A DNA stretch of 64,000 nt from Clostridioides difficile (lineage in GTDB: Bacteria > Bacillota > Clostridia > Peptostreptococcales > Peptostreptococcaceae): the NCBI RefSeq assembly GCF_001299635.1, contig NZ_JRHN01000047.1:62001-126000 (forward strand). Reading direction: 5' to 3'. The position numbers were made by a program, and so were the translations under genes. Numbering within the stretch: the first letter of the stretch is position 1; each line of letters opens with the position of its first letter. Below are positions 56,676 through 64,000 of this stretch, in pieces. Below the pieces are notes generated by a model. It ran no database searches. It was not told the origin of the DNA and worked only from the letters and a program-made list of their open reading frames with translations.

Positions 56676-57527
56676 CTATACACTAATTATGTTTGTAAAA
56701 GCTAATATAGCAAGCAATATTCCCATAAGTATTCTATATATAGCAAATACTCTCATTGATTTTTTCTTTAGAAAATCCACAAATTTTTCCATAACTACTA
56801 TTGATACAATAAAAGCTACTATAAATCCAACTATCAAGGCAATCCACAATGTTGGTGTCATTATTGAATAATCAAATTCAAATAAATCCTTTCCTGAGGA
56901 AGCTACCATAGCTGGCACAGCTAAAAAGAAAGAAAATTCAGCTGCTATAGGAGAATTAAGTCCTGCTATCCATCCACCCATAATAGTAGATGCACTTCTT
57001 GACATACCTGGCCATGCAGATAAAACTTGTAAAACTCCAACTTTTAATGCTTGTATTGGCGTGATTTTGTCTATATTATCAGTAGAATGTTTCTTTTTTC
57101 TAAACAAAGTCTCTACCACTAGTAATAAAATCCCACCAACTATAAATCCTATAATTACAGATTGTAAATTAAACAAGGCTTTTATGTTGTCATAAAATAG
57201 AACCCCCACAATCGCAAATGGAATACATGCTATAATTACATTCATTCCAAATTTAAAGCCAGTTTTTCCTTCTTTTCCACCAGTAAATATAAATTTTAAA
57301 AATTCTATAACACTATCTTTTATTTTCTTCCAATAAAGTACTACTACTGCTAATATTGCTCCAAGTTGTATTACAACCTCAAACATTTCAGCAAATTGTC
57401 CTTTAAAATCTATCAAGCTACCAACCAATATCATATGACCAGTAGATGAAACTGGGATAAATTCCGTAAGCCCCTCTACTATAGCTATCATAACTGATTT
57501 TAATATGAAAATAATATCTAAACTCAT
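56676..57527 (-). CDS. uppP: Undecaprenyl-diphosphatase UppP (BacA)
   Basis: A 283-residue, about 8-helix membrane phosphatase that recycles undecaprenyl pyrophosphate to the monophosphate lipid carrier; extra copies raise bacitracin resistance. The two active-site motifs are present: EGLTEFIPVSSTGHMILVG (Glu-rich motif) and LSAWPGMSRSASTIMGG (PGxSRSxxT). The start is the ATG at 57525-57527 after GGAAAGGATG, with a TTG one codon before it. Placement between the sensor genes and the ABC genes, as in some bcr loci with BcrD, suggests a shared function in lipid-II-cycle defence. Confidence 0.94.
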   Translation of the reverse strand: MSLDIIFILKSVMIAIVEGLTEFIPVSSTGHMILVGSLIDFKGQFAEMFEVVIQLGAILAVVVLYWKKIKDSVIEFLKFIFTGGKEGKTGFKFGMNVIIACIPFAIVGVLFYDNIKALFNLQSVIIGFIVGGILLLVVETLFRKKKHSTDNIDKITPIQALKVGVLQVLSAWPGMSRSASTIMGGWIAGLNSPIAAEFSFFLAVPAMVASSGKDLFEFDYSIMTPTLWIALIVGFIVAFIVSIVVMEKFVDFLKKKSMRVFAIYRILMGILLAILAFTNIISV

Positions 57528-57627
57528 CAATAAACATCCTTTCCTTTTTGCAAAATTTATTTTTTATGTTATTTCTTATACTAATTGTAATTTAGATTAG
57601 AAAATTTAACTATCTACAAACATTACA

Positions 57628-57653
57628 CAAACCTTACAGCTATGTAAGGTTTG
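57628..57653. promoter_or_regulatory. BceR-type operator upstream of uppP
   Basis: A perfect 11-bp inverted repeat (CAAACCTTACA, loop GCTA, complement) contains TTACA-GCTA-TGTAA at 57634-57647, an exact fit to the TNACA-N4-TGTNA box of BceR-like regulators. A candidate -10 (TATAAG, minus strand, 57575-57580) with no good -35 lies about 55 nt downstream, as expected for an activated promoter. Confidence 0.75.
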
Positions 57654-57750
57654 CAGGTAAACTCTATTAAAATTAGATTTTTTAACTGTAATTATCTCAT
57701 TCAACAAATAATATATAAATTAATAAAAAACATAATCAATTAAAGATTTA

Positions 57751-58752
57751 TTATAGAAAATTATTCATATTATCTTTATTAAACATTATTGAAACTTCTG
57801 TGCCTTTTCCTACCTCTGATTTTATGCTGACTTTATGCCCTAAATCATCACATACTTTTTTTACTAGATAAAGTCCCATACCTGTAGATTCTCCAAACTT
57901 ACGACCGTTTTCCCCTGTAAAAAACGGGTCAAATACTCTTTTTATATCTTTAGAAACAATCCCAACACCCTCGTCTATTATACTTAGTGTTACATAGTTA
58001 TTGTTTTCTTCAGCTTTTATATTTAGGTAGTTACTATAACCTTTAGAATATTTCACACCATTTGTAATCAACTGGTTTATTATAAATTTCATCCATTTTA
58101 TATCTGTATAAACATAAGTAAATTTGTCTATTTTTATCTTCGGAATTATCTCATTTTTTATAAATAGCCTCTTTTCTTCATTTACAATACCAACTACAAT
58201 TTCGTTCAATTTAGCTTTCTCAACCACAAAATCTTTTTGGAAATTATCTGCCCTTGCAAAGTGCATCGCCATATTTAGACCTTTATTTAGCCTATCTAGT
58301 TCTTCTCTTATGTTTTCTGTTACTTCTTCTCCCTCATATTCTTGAAGTTGAAGACTTATAACTGATATTGGTGTTTTCATCTGGTGAATCCATTGATTGA
58401 TGAAAGTTAAATGTTCACTATGTACTTTTTTATGTTCTTGTATCATTGATTGATATAATTTATGTTGTTGTTTTAAAATAGCTGATATATTTCTTCCCAA
58501 GAAAGAATTTCCTAAATACAAGAATGATTCATCCAGAGATTTTATGCCTTTTTTGAATAGAGTATATACTTCTCTATGCTTATAGTATTTATATATTAAA
58601 AAACACAATAATATAAAAGAGCTAAATAAAAGAATATATAAACTCTCTCCCAAATTGATAAATTTCATAAGATTACAATAAATAATTGTCATAAATATTC
58701 CTATATAATATATAAAAATATAACCCTTACAATCTCTAAAAAATAATTTCAT
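57751..58752 (-). CDS. BceS-type intramembrane-sensing histidine kinase
   Basis: A 333-residue kinase with two N-terminal helices (about 10-30 and 36-54) joined by a very short loop, so it has no external sensor domain. This is the intramembrane-sensing architecture that depends on a BceAB transporter for its signal. The phospho-acceptor His is in FINQWIHQMKTPISVI, and the ATPase boxes are NQLITNGVKYSKG, DEGVGIVSKDIKRVFDPFF and STGMGLYLVKK. It is 9 nt after the regulator gene. Confidence 0.92.
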   Translation of the reverse strand: MKLFFRDCKGYIFIYYIGIFMTIIYCNLMKFINLGESLYILLFSSFILLCFLIYKYYKHREVYTLFKKGIKSLDESFLYLGNSFLGRNISAILKQQHKLYQSMIQEHKKVHSEHLTFINQWIHQMKTPISVISLQLQEYEGEEVTENIREELDRLNKGLNMAMHFARADNFQKDFVVEKAKLNEIVVGIVNEEKRLFIKNEIIPKIKIDKFTYVYTDIKWMKFIINQLITNGVKYSKGYSNYLNIKAEENNNYVTLSIIDEGVGIVSKDIKRVFDPFFTGENGRKFGESTGMGLYLVKKVCDDLGHKVSIKSEVGKGTEVSIMFNKDNMNNFL

Positions 58753-58761
58753 ATTTTCTCC

Positions 58762-59454
58762 CTACCAATTTTTATTTAATTTATATCCTAATCCTCGTAC
58801 AGTTTGAACAGCATTATCTATACCTAATTCCTCAAATCTTTTTCTTATCCTGCTAACATTTACATTTAGAGTATTTTCTTCTACAAATTCAATATCGTCC
58901 CATATCTTTTCTAACAGATAATCTCTACTTACTACTTTTGGGTATTTTCTAATGAGGCATTCAATCAATATCCCTTCTTTCTTAGTAATAATTAGAACTT
59001 TTCCACCTAATTCTAACTCCAACCTCTCTGGATAAAACTTCAATCCATCTAATTCAACTATTCTTTCCTCTATTTTAGGTGAATATTCACCATAGACTCT
59101 TCTTATATGACTCTTTATCTTTGCCATTACTACATCATAATAAAAAGGCTTTGTTATATAATCATCTGCTCCACTTTCTAAAGCTCTAATCTGGTCTACG
59201 TTCCCATCTCTAGCTGATATAAAAATTATAGGTAGATTAGACTGCTGTCTAATACATCTACACCAGTAAAAACCATCAAATTTAGGTAAATTTACATCCA
59301 ATAGCACTAAATCTGGCTTTATTTTTTCAAATGTAACCATTATATCATCAAAGTTTTCTTCAACAACCACTTCAAATCCATATTTCTCAATATAATCCTT
59401 AAGTAATGTACTTATTGATATATCATCTTCCACAATATATATTTTATGACTCAT
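58762..59454 (-). CDS. BceR-type OmpR-family response regulator
   Basis: A 230-residue regulator with a receiver domain (1-120; acidic pair ED at 9-10, phospho-Asp in VLLDVNLPKFDG, Lys in YITKPFYYD) and a C-terminal OmpR/PhoB winged helix (about 130-228; VSRDYLLEKIWDDIEFVEEN). It should be phosphorylated by the adjacent kinase and activate uppP and the ABC genes through the box at 57634. GGGAGG precedes the ATG. Confidence 0.92.
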   Translation of the reverse strand: MSHKIYIVEDDISISTLLKDYIEKYGFEVVVEENFDDIMVTFEKIKPDLVLLDVNLPKFDGFYWCRCIRQQSNLPIIFISARDGNVDQIRALESGADDYITKPFYYDVVMAKIKSHIRRVYGEYSPKIEERIVELDGLKFYPERLELELGGKVLIITKKEGILIECLIRKYPKVVSRDYLLEKIWDDIEFVEENTLNVNVSRIRKRFEELGIDNAVQTVRGLGYKLNKNW

Positions 59455-59520
59455 ATATTCCTCCCAATATCTATTTTAACATTAACTAAACCTACTAAAA
59501 ATAAATATAATTATTAATAT

Positions 59521-59554
59521 AAAATAGAAAAAGTTACCTTAATTAAGGTAACTT
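59521..59554. terminator. Terminator of the ssu-like operon
   Basis: AAGTTACCTT (59531-59540) and AAGGTAACTT (59545-59554) form a perfect 10-bp stem with an AATT loop. On the minus strand it is followed by TTTCTATTTTA. Confidence 0.85.
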
Positions 59555-59599
59555 AAACTTTTATTATAGTTTCTATTTAATATTATTTTAGCATAATTT

Positions 59600-60559
59600 C
59601 TACTTAGCAGCATATATTAATTCTTTTATGTCTACTTTTTTCTCTTGCAATCCATTTTTTATTAAGAAATTTTGTGTATCTTCAAGTGAAGATATGTCTT
59701 TATCTGTTATATCTAAACTAAAATCATACCAAGCATACAACTCTTTAGTTTCTTCAACACTTAAATCAACTTCTTTAGCTACTTTTTCCATAGCTTCATC
59801 AAAATTATTATTTACATATTCTAAAGTCTCTTCTTCAACCTTCATAAATCTTTCAACTATCTCTGGATGTTTCTCTGCAAAATCTGTACTAACAGCTGTT
59901 ACTATTATCCCATCTACTAAACCTTCACCATTTGCTACAAGTTTACTTCCAGACTTCATAGCTTTAAGGGCTGCTGGTCCAGCAATCAATGCAGCATCAA
60001 CACTGCCATCAGCAAGAGCTGCTGATGCTTCTGGGATACCCATGTTAATAAACTCTACATTATCCATACTTAATCCTTCTTTATCAAGAGCTGCAATTAA
60101 TACTTGATGTAGTATAGTTCCTTTTGGACCTGCTACCTTCTTACCTGCCAAATCTGCTGCTGATTTTATTGAACCATCGTTAGTTAAAATCATAAATCCT
60201 TTTGGTGACCTACTATAAGTGTTCAGTATCTTTAATTCCACTCCATTAGATGCAGCTATCAAAGCTGATGTACCACCCAATGCATGTAAAAAGTCTATTT
60301 CTCCAGCAGCTAAGGCCTGTGTCTGCTCTGGTCCTGTAGTAATTTCATGGAAATTAACTTTTATATTATCCTTTTTAAATTCCTTTCTAAATAAATCATC
60401 CTGTTTTTGAATTATAGAAGGAACATTTAATGGTGATTTTACATAAGTTAAATTTATTTCTGAAAGTTTTTCTCCATCATCTTTTTTAGCACATCCACCT
60501 AAAGATGTTGTTGCAAGCGTTAATATCGTTATACCTACCAATAGTTTTTTTAATTTCAT
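59600..60559 (-). CDS. ssuA: SsuA/NMT1-like ABC substrate-binding lipoprotein
   Basis: A 319-residue binding protein of the SsuA/TauA/NMT1 group (sulfonates, taurine, nitrate, thiamine precursors). A lipobox LGGC gives lipidation at Cys23. Ligand-site blocks are KSPLNVPSIIQKQ, AAGEIDFLHALGGTSALIAA and AGKKVAGPKGTILHQVLIAA. It is the last gene of the operon, 32 nt after the ATPase. The ssu name is family-based; because the operon has a Fur-like box and begins with an iron-sulfur-like protein, the real ligand may not be a sulfonate. Confidence 0.85.
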   Translation of the reverse strand: MKLKKLLVGITILTLATTSLGGCAKKDDGEKLSEINLTYVKSPLNVPSIIQKQDDLFRKEFKKDNIKVNFHEITTGPEQTQALAAGEIDFLHALGGTSALIAASNGVELKILNTYSRSPKGFMILTNDGSIKSAADLAGKKVAGPKGTILHQVLIAALDKEGLSMDNVEFINMGIPEASAALADGSVDAALIAGPAALKAMKSGSKLVANGEGLVDGIIVTAVSTDFAEKHPEIVERFMKVEEETLEYVNNNFDEAMEKVAKEVDLSVEETKELYAWYDFSLDITDKDISSLEDTQNFLIKNGLQEKKVDIKELIYAAK

Positions 60560-60591
60560 TTACTTTACTCCTTAAAATATTATTAATTTCT

Positions 60592-61470
60592 TTACATGTC
60601 TTTATTTAATTTCATTGTCATTAAAATATCTTTTTTTAATTTAATATAATAGTCTGAAGTCAAATCTCTATCATAATCATCTTCTATATTAAATTCTTTT
60701 ATTTTTCTTTTGTTTGTAAAAACAACTATTTTCTTGCCTATCTTTAATGCTTCATCGATATCGTGAGTTACAAATATTACACCTTTATTAGTTGACTTAT
60801 GTATTCTTATAACTTCATTTTGCATATCAATCCTTGTAAAATAATCTAATGCCGAAAAAGGTTCGTCCATAAACAACATATCTGGATTGAAAGAAAGAGC
60901 TCTAGCTATACTTACTCTCTGCGCCATACCTCCTGATAACTCATTTGGATAAGAATTTTTAAATTTCTGCAAGTTCATCATCTTAAGATATTTTTCTACA
61001 TCAATACAATTTTTCTTATTAGGTCTATTTAAGTAATTTAAATTATCATTAGTCTCTAAATCTATGGAATTATCATTTATACCTTTACTAGCAATGCTTC
61101 TGTGATATTTGAATTTACCAAATACTTTACTTAAAATAGTGTTTTTTCTTTGATTATGTAAGGCTATATTTTCACTTACACTTAACCAAGGCATCAATCT
61201 ACTCTCTTGAAATACAAATCCTACATTAGGTCTATACTCTTTATTATCTTTAACAAATCTAATCTCACCACTATTTATATCTTCAAGGGATGCAATTGCT
61301 CTAAGTAAAGTAGTCTTTCCACATCCACTTTCACCTAAAATTACAGTTATATGATTTTTATCTATGTTCAAAGAAATATTACTAAGAACTATGTGTTCTT
61401 CATTGTTGACTTCATAACTTTTAGATAGATTTCTGATTATGTACCCAGAATCACATACTAAATTATTCAT
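60592..61470 (-). CDS. ssuB: SsuB-like ABC ATPase with internal insertion
   Basis: A 292-residue ATPase of the SsuB/TauB group. Walker A is GESGCGKTTLLRAIASL, signature LSGGMAQRVSIARAL, Walker B MLFMDEPFSALD and the H-loop FVTHDIDEALK. It is about 35-45 residues longer than usual because of a polar, Asn/Lys-rich insertion at about 108-150 (KYHRSIASKGINDNSIDLET and onward) between the Q-loop region and the signature. It overlaps the permease gene by 8 nt. Confidence 0.88.
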   Translation of the reverse strand: MNNLVCDSGYIIRNLSKSYEVNNEEHIVLSNISLNIDKNHITVILGESGCGKTTLLRAIASLEDINSGEIRFVKDNKEYRPNVGFVFQESRLMPWLSVSENIALHNQRKNTILSKVFGKFKYHRSIASKGINDNSIDLETNDNLNYLNRPNKKNCIDVEKYLKMMNLQKFKNSYPNELSGGMAQRVSIARALSFNPDMLFMDEPFSALDYFTRIDMQNEVIRIHKSTNKGVIFVTHDIDEALKIGKKIVVFTNKRKIKEFNIEDDYDRDLTSDYYIKLKKDILMTMKLNKDM

Positions 61471-62245
61471 AGGCTTCCACCATCTTTCCCTTACTTACCT
61501 TTTTCACAATAATTGAAAATATATAATCTGTAATTATTCCTAAAAGTCCAATTACAATTATACCTACAATGACAACATCTGTTCTAGACATTTCCTTTCC
61601 ATCAGATATCAAGTAACCAAGACCTGAAGAAGCTGCTACAAGCTCTGCCCCAATAATCGCTCTAAAACTATATCCAAGAGCCAACTTTAGTCCAACTGCA
61701 ATATCAAGAATGGCATTAGGTATAATTATTTTAAATATTATTTGAATCTTTGAAAACTCAAATACTCTACCTACTTCAATCAGTTTTGAGTCACAATTCC
61801 TAATCCCCTTTAATGTGCTTGTAAAGATTGGGAAAAAAGAAGCCAAAACTATAATTATAATTTTCGATTCTTCTCCTATGCCAAACCATAGTATAAGCAT
61901 TGGTATTAAGGCAAGTGGAGGTGTATTTCTCAAAAAATTTATTAACGACTTAAAATATTCATATACTCCACTATGAATTCCAAAGAATATCCCTAGAGGT
62001 ACACCTATTGCAGTACTTATTGCAAATCCTATCAAAACTCTTTTCATACTTGCATATACATTAATAAATATTGAACCATCACTTATCATATTTAAAAATG
62101 TACTATACACCTTTTCAGGTGATGGTAATATATAATCACTCCAGATACCAAGATAATTAGTAATTTTCCATAATAAAAGAATTATAAAAAATATCAAAAC
62201 ACTTTTTACTAGACTTAAAAACCTATTATTAAATTTATTGACCAT
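61463..62245 (-). CDS. ssuC: SsuC-like ABC permease
   Basis: A 260-residue permease with about 6 helices and the binding-protein-dependent EAA loop SKLIEVGRVFEFSKIQIIF. LRNTPPLALIPMLILWFGIG and the C-terminal SYSFRAIIGAELVAASSGLG are typical of the SsuC/TauC family. It begins directly after the stop of the HydA-like gene (no gap), so the two are translated together. Confidence 0.9.
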   Translation of the reverse strand: MVNKFNNRFLSLVKSVLIFFIILLLWKITNYLGIWSDYILPSPEKVYSTFLNMISDGSIFINVYASMKRVLIGFAISTAIGVPLGIFFGIHSGVYEYFKSLINFLRNTPPLALIPMLILWFGIGEESKIIIIVLASFFPIFTSTLKGIRNCDSKLIEVGRVFEFSKIQIIFKIIIPNAILDIAVGLKLALGYSFRAIIGAELVAASSGLGYLISDGKEMSRTDVVIVGIIVIGLLGIITDYIFSIIVKKVSKGKMVEAYE

Positions 62246-62875
62246 TTACAAACCATCTCCATTATTACACCCATCTTTACAATAAAACATTTCTACTATA
62301 TCATACTTATCTTTAGAACCATCTCTTATATTTTGTATTTCGCTTAAGATTTCTTCTTCAGTCGATACTTCAAGAACCTTTTCAAAAGAGTCTTTGAAAT
62401 ATCCTAATGGAATAGGAGATTCATCTATCTTTCCAAGTGATTTTATACCTTCTTTTTCAGCAAATTCTTTCCATGTATAAAATATAGCATTACTCTTATC
62501 CTTAAATTTTTCACTTGCAAAATCCCTTAATTGTGTACATGGAGAGGTTACTATCAGCATATCATCTTCACTCTTGATATATTTGTCATATAAAACCCTA
62601 CAAGTTCTTACTAGTATTGGTTCTATCATAGGTATTTCAAAACTATCTATCAAATTATTTCTTTTTAAAAGGTTTATACTCTCTGGACATCTACAATCTA
62701 ACATTGTATTCTCAGTCTTTTTTGTATACTCTTTATATTGCTTCTTTACATATTCTAATTGTGGCTCACATTCTGCCATTATGTACCCCTTTTTTATCAA
62801 ATTTTCTTTGACAAGGTGAAACTTTTCCCCATACATTCTTTCTGCCACTGGATTTATTAGAAGATATTTATTCAT
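62246..62875 (-). CDS. Compact protein with [FeFe]-hydrogenase H-cluster-like cysteine motifs
   Basis: A 209-residue soluble protein of unknown function. Three blocks echo the loops that hold the H-cluster in HydA: LDCRCPESI with Cys61/Cys63 (compare TSCCP), VTSPCTQLRDF with Cys113 (compare MPCxxK), and VEMFYCKDGCNNGDG with Cys199/Cys203 (compare MACxGGCxxGGGQ). Together these can supply the four cysteines of a 4Fe-4S cluster. The usual N-terminal ferredoxin domains and most of HydA (over 350 residues) are absent, and the residues lining the proton path are not recognisable, so hydrogenase activity is doubtful. It is the first gene of the ssu-like operon behind AGGAGGAGCT. Fe-S sensor, reductase or cluster scaffold are possible roles. 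Confidence 0.6.
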   Translation of the reverse strand: MNKYLLINPVAERMYGEKFHLVKENLIKKGYIMAECEPQLEYVKKQYKEYTKKTENTMLDCRCPESINLLKRNNLIDSFEIPMIEPILVRTCRVLYDKYIKSEDDMLIVTSPCTQLRDFASEKFKDKSNAIFYTWKEFAEKEGIKSLGKIDESPIPLGYFKDSFEKVLEVSTEEEILSEIQNIRDGSKDKYDIVEMFYCKDGCNNGDGL

Positions 62876-62897
62876 AGCTCCTCCTATTATTTAATAT

Positions 62898-62912
62898 TGA
62901 ATATTATTATCA
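62898..62912 (-). promoter_or_regulatory. Fur-like box upstream of the HydA-like/ssu operon
   Basis: On the minus strand TGATAATAATATTCA matches the 7-1-7 Fur consensus at 12 of 14 informative positions and lies just after the -10, near the expected start site. The position is the same as in the fhu promoter of this window. Confidence 0.65.
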
Positions 62913-62918
62913 ATTACT

Positions 62919-62947
62919 AGTTTAAATGAGCACTTAAATTTTGTCAA
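62919..62947 (-). promoter_or_regulatory. Sigma-A promoter of the HydA-like/ssu operon
   Basis: On the minus strand TTGACA (62942-62947), a 17-nt spacer and TAAACT (62919-62924). The leader would be about 35 nt. The rest of 62948-63200 shows nothing else recognisable. Confidence 0.7.
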
Positions 62948-63200
62948 TATATTAAATTTTTCTTAATAAAATAATTTTTCTCTACATTTTTTGCTATTTA
63001 AATTAAAATATTAAATAGTACATTCAATCTATTTTAAATATTAATATACACATAACGCTAGTAATCTACTTATATAATAATCTATAAATATTATATAATG
63101 ATATGTACATAATTAGTATTAATATTTGATAATAATATCAACAAAAGTAGAAAAACTCTGAAGTATTATAAGATATAAAATCGAATCTTAAAACTACACA

Positions 63201-63232
63201 AAAAAGTGAAGTCTAAACAGACTTCACTTTTT
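63201..63232. terminator. Terminator of the right-edge WYL gene
   Basis: AAAAAGTGAAGTCT (63201-63214) and its complement (63219-63232) form a perfect 14-bp stem with an AAAC loop and U tracts both ways, 8 nt past the WYL stop. Confidence 0.88.
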
Positions 63233-63239
63233 ATAATCT

Positions 63240-64000
63240 TTATAAATATTTCATTTTAACATCATCTATAATTTGTAAAATTTTATTTCTAACATCTATT
63301 GGCTCCAATACTTCAATATTTTTTCCAAAAGAAAGTATATACCCATAAATCCAATCATTTTTTGGATACTGTACTGTTACGATGAAATCTCCATCATTAT
63401 CATACAATATATTATCAATATCAAATTCATCATACACTCTATAGCCTACATCTTTAGAAATTTTTAACTTTAAAGTAATACTTTCATTCTCATCTTCTTT
63501 TATCTCTCCAACTTCAACTGGTATACTCCTTATAAATGTCTGTTCACAAACACATATATTTCTCATCCTTACAATCTTAAAAATTCTATAATCATTTTTT
63601 TGATGACAATAGGCTTTGATATACCATGACTTCTCTTTAAACCAAAGCATAAGTGGTTCTACACAACGCTTTGTTACCTTTCCATAAGTATTTATGTACT
63701 CAAAAGTTATAATATTACAATCTAAAATGGCTGATTTTATTTTTATAAATTTATCTTTCTCTATATCATTACTACCCCAATGAGAAAAATCAACAGTTAT
63801 CCAGTTTATATCTGACTTACAAAATAAAGGTTTAAGTTTTGATAATGTAGAATCAATTTCTGGATATTTAAGAATATTTAAACTTTCTAATGAGGCTAGA
63901 ATTTCTTTCTGTTCTTGCTCAGACAAAATAGATTTATCAAAGGTAAAATTATCTAAAATACCTATACCCCCATTTCTGCCTTTGTCAGTATAAATTGGAA
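63240..64000 (-). CDS. WYL-domain (YafY-type) regulator, 5' end outside window
   Basis: The C-terminal 252 residues of a regulator whose frame stays open to the window edge, so the start and helix-turn-helix are missing. The first visible residues PIYTDKGRNGGIGILDNF are the conserved segment linking HTH and WYL domains in YafY-type proteins. The WYL block is RCVEPLMLWFKEKSWYIKAY and a WCX-like C-terminus follows. A TTG-started frame of 228 residues (from 63926) is not the true start. The target is unknown; the ssu-like operon lies just downstream, separated by a terminator and its own promoter. Confidence 0.85.
   Translation of the reverse strand, partial: PIYTDKGRNGGIGILDNFTFDKSILSEQEQKEILASLESLNILKYPEIDSTLSKLKPLFCKSDINWITVDFSHWGSNDIEKDKFIKIKSAILDCNIITFEYINTYGKVTKRCVEPLMLWFKEKSWYIKAYCHQKNDYRIFKIVRMRNICVCEQTFIRSIPVEVGEIKEDENESITLKLKISKDVGYRVYDEFDIDNILYDNDGDFIVTVQYPKNDWIYGYILSFGKNIEVLEPIDVRNKILQIIDDVKMKYL

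Noticed and set aside
57628-57653. Perfect hairpin as a terminator of the kinase gene
   Set aside because: Neither flank has a real U tract; the TTACA-N4-TGTAA core fits an operator better.

Overview
The window is about 70% A+T, most genes are on the minus strand, and Shine-Dalgarno sites are strong AGGAGG-type. Gene content and order (a Na+-type V-ATPase operon, an L,D-transpeptidase, adhE, the dipicolinate synthase pair dpaAB, and a complete type I-B CRISPR-Cas locus with a 29-nt repeat ending GTGGTATGTAAAG) fit Clostridioides difficile. This assignment rests on recalled gene order and protein families, not on a database search. No rRNA, tRNA, insertion sequence or prophage is seen.

Layout. 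1-2.6 kb: the distal part of a Fur-type-regulated FhuD/FecCD siderophore importer. 3.0-8.1 kb: a chitobiose-like PTS operon (IIB, IIC, GH4 phospho-glycosidase, YdjC/ChbG deacetylase, IIA) with a GntR/UTRA regulator and several matching palindromic operators. 8.1-12.9 kb: a MATE exporter, a fused homocysteine methyltransferase/MTHFR and a membrane GGDEF protein. 13-16.8 kb: a PhnS/T/U-like ABC importer with a fused double permease. 17.1-25.7 kb: a nine-gene V-ATPase operon in Enterococcus hirae ntpFIKECGABD order, with all recognisable Na+ ligands in the K subunit. 26.3-31.6 kb: an orphan Nif11-leader peptide, a YkuD L,D-transpeptidase, a B3/4-domain protein and an EAL phosphodiesterase with a dead GGDEF domain. 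31.9-34.6 kb: adhE, whose promoter is overlapped by a near-perfect Rex operator. 34.9-39.9 kb: a small membrane protein, dpaAB with a sigma-K-like promoter, and a bioY/thiolase/acyl-CoA ligase operon resembling Bacillus yhfUTS. 40.1-42.7 kb: a double zinc-ribbon protein, an RlmA methyltransferase with a structured leader, and a GNAT.

42.8-53.7 kb is the CRISPR locus: an array of 20 repeats (last one degenerate), a leader framed by a 14-nt inverted repeat, the operon cas6-cas8-cas7-cas5-cas3-cas4-cas1-cas2 transcribed toward the array, and a WYL regulator upstream. A repeat-like sequence lies in the 47-nt cas3-cas4 gap. 53.9-59.5 kb is a Bce-type antimicrobial-peptide module (response regulator, intramembrane-sensing kinase, uppP, ABC ATPase, FtsX-type permease) with a perfect TTACA-N4-TGTAA box before uppP. 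59.6-62.9 kb is an SsuABC-like importer whose first gene encodes a 209-aa protein carrying cysteine motifs like those around the [FeFe]-hydrogenase H-cluster; its promoter has a Fur-like box. A WYL regulator runs off the right edge.

The best candidates for something undescribed are the iron-regulated HydA-like/Ssu operon, the orphan Nif11 peptide, and the repeat-like element inside the cas operon.
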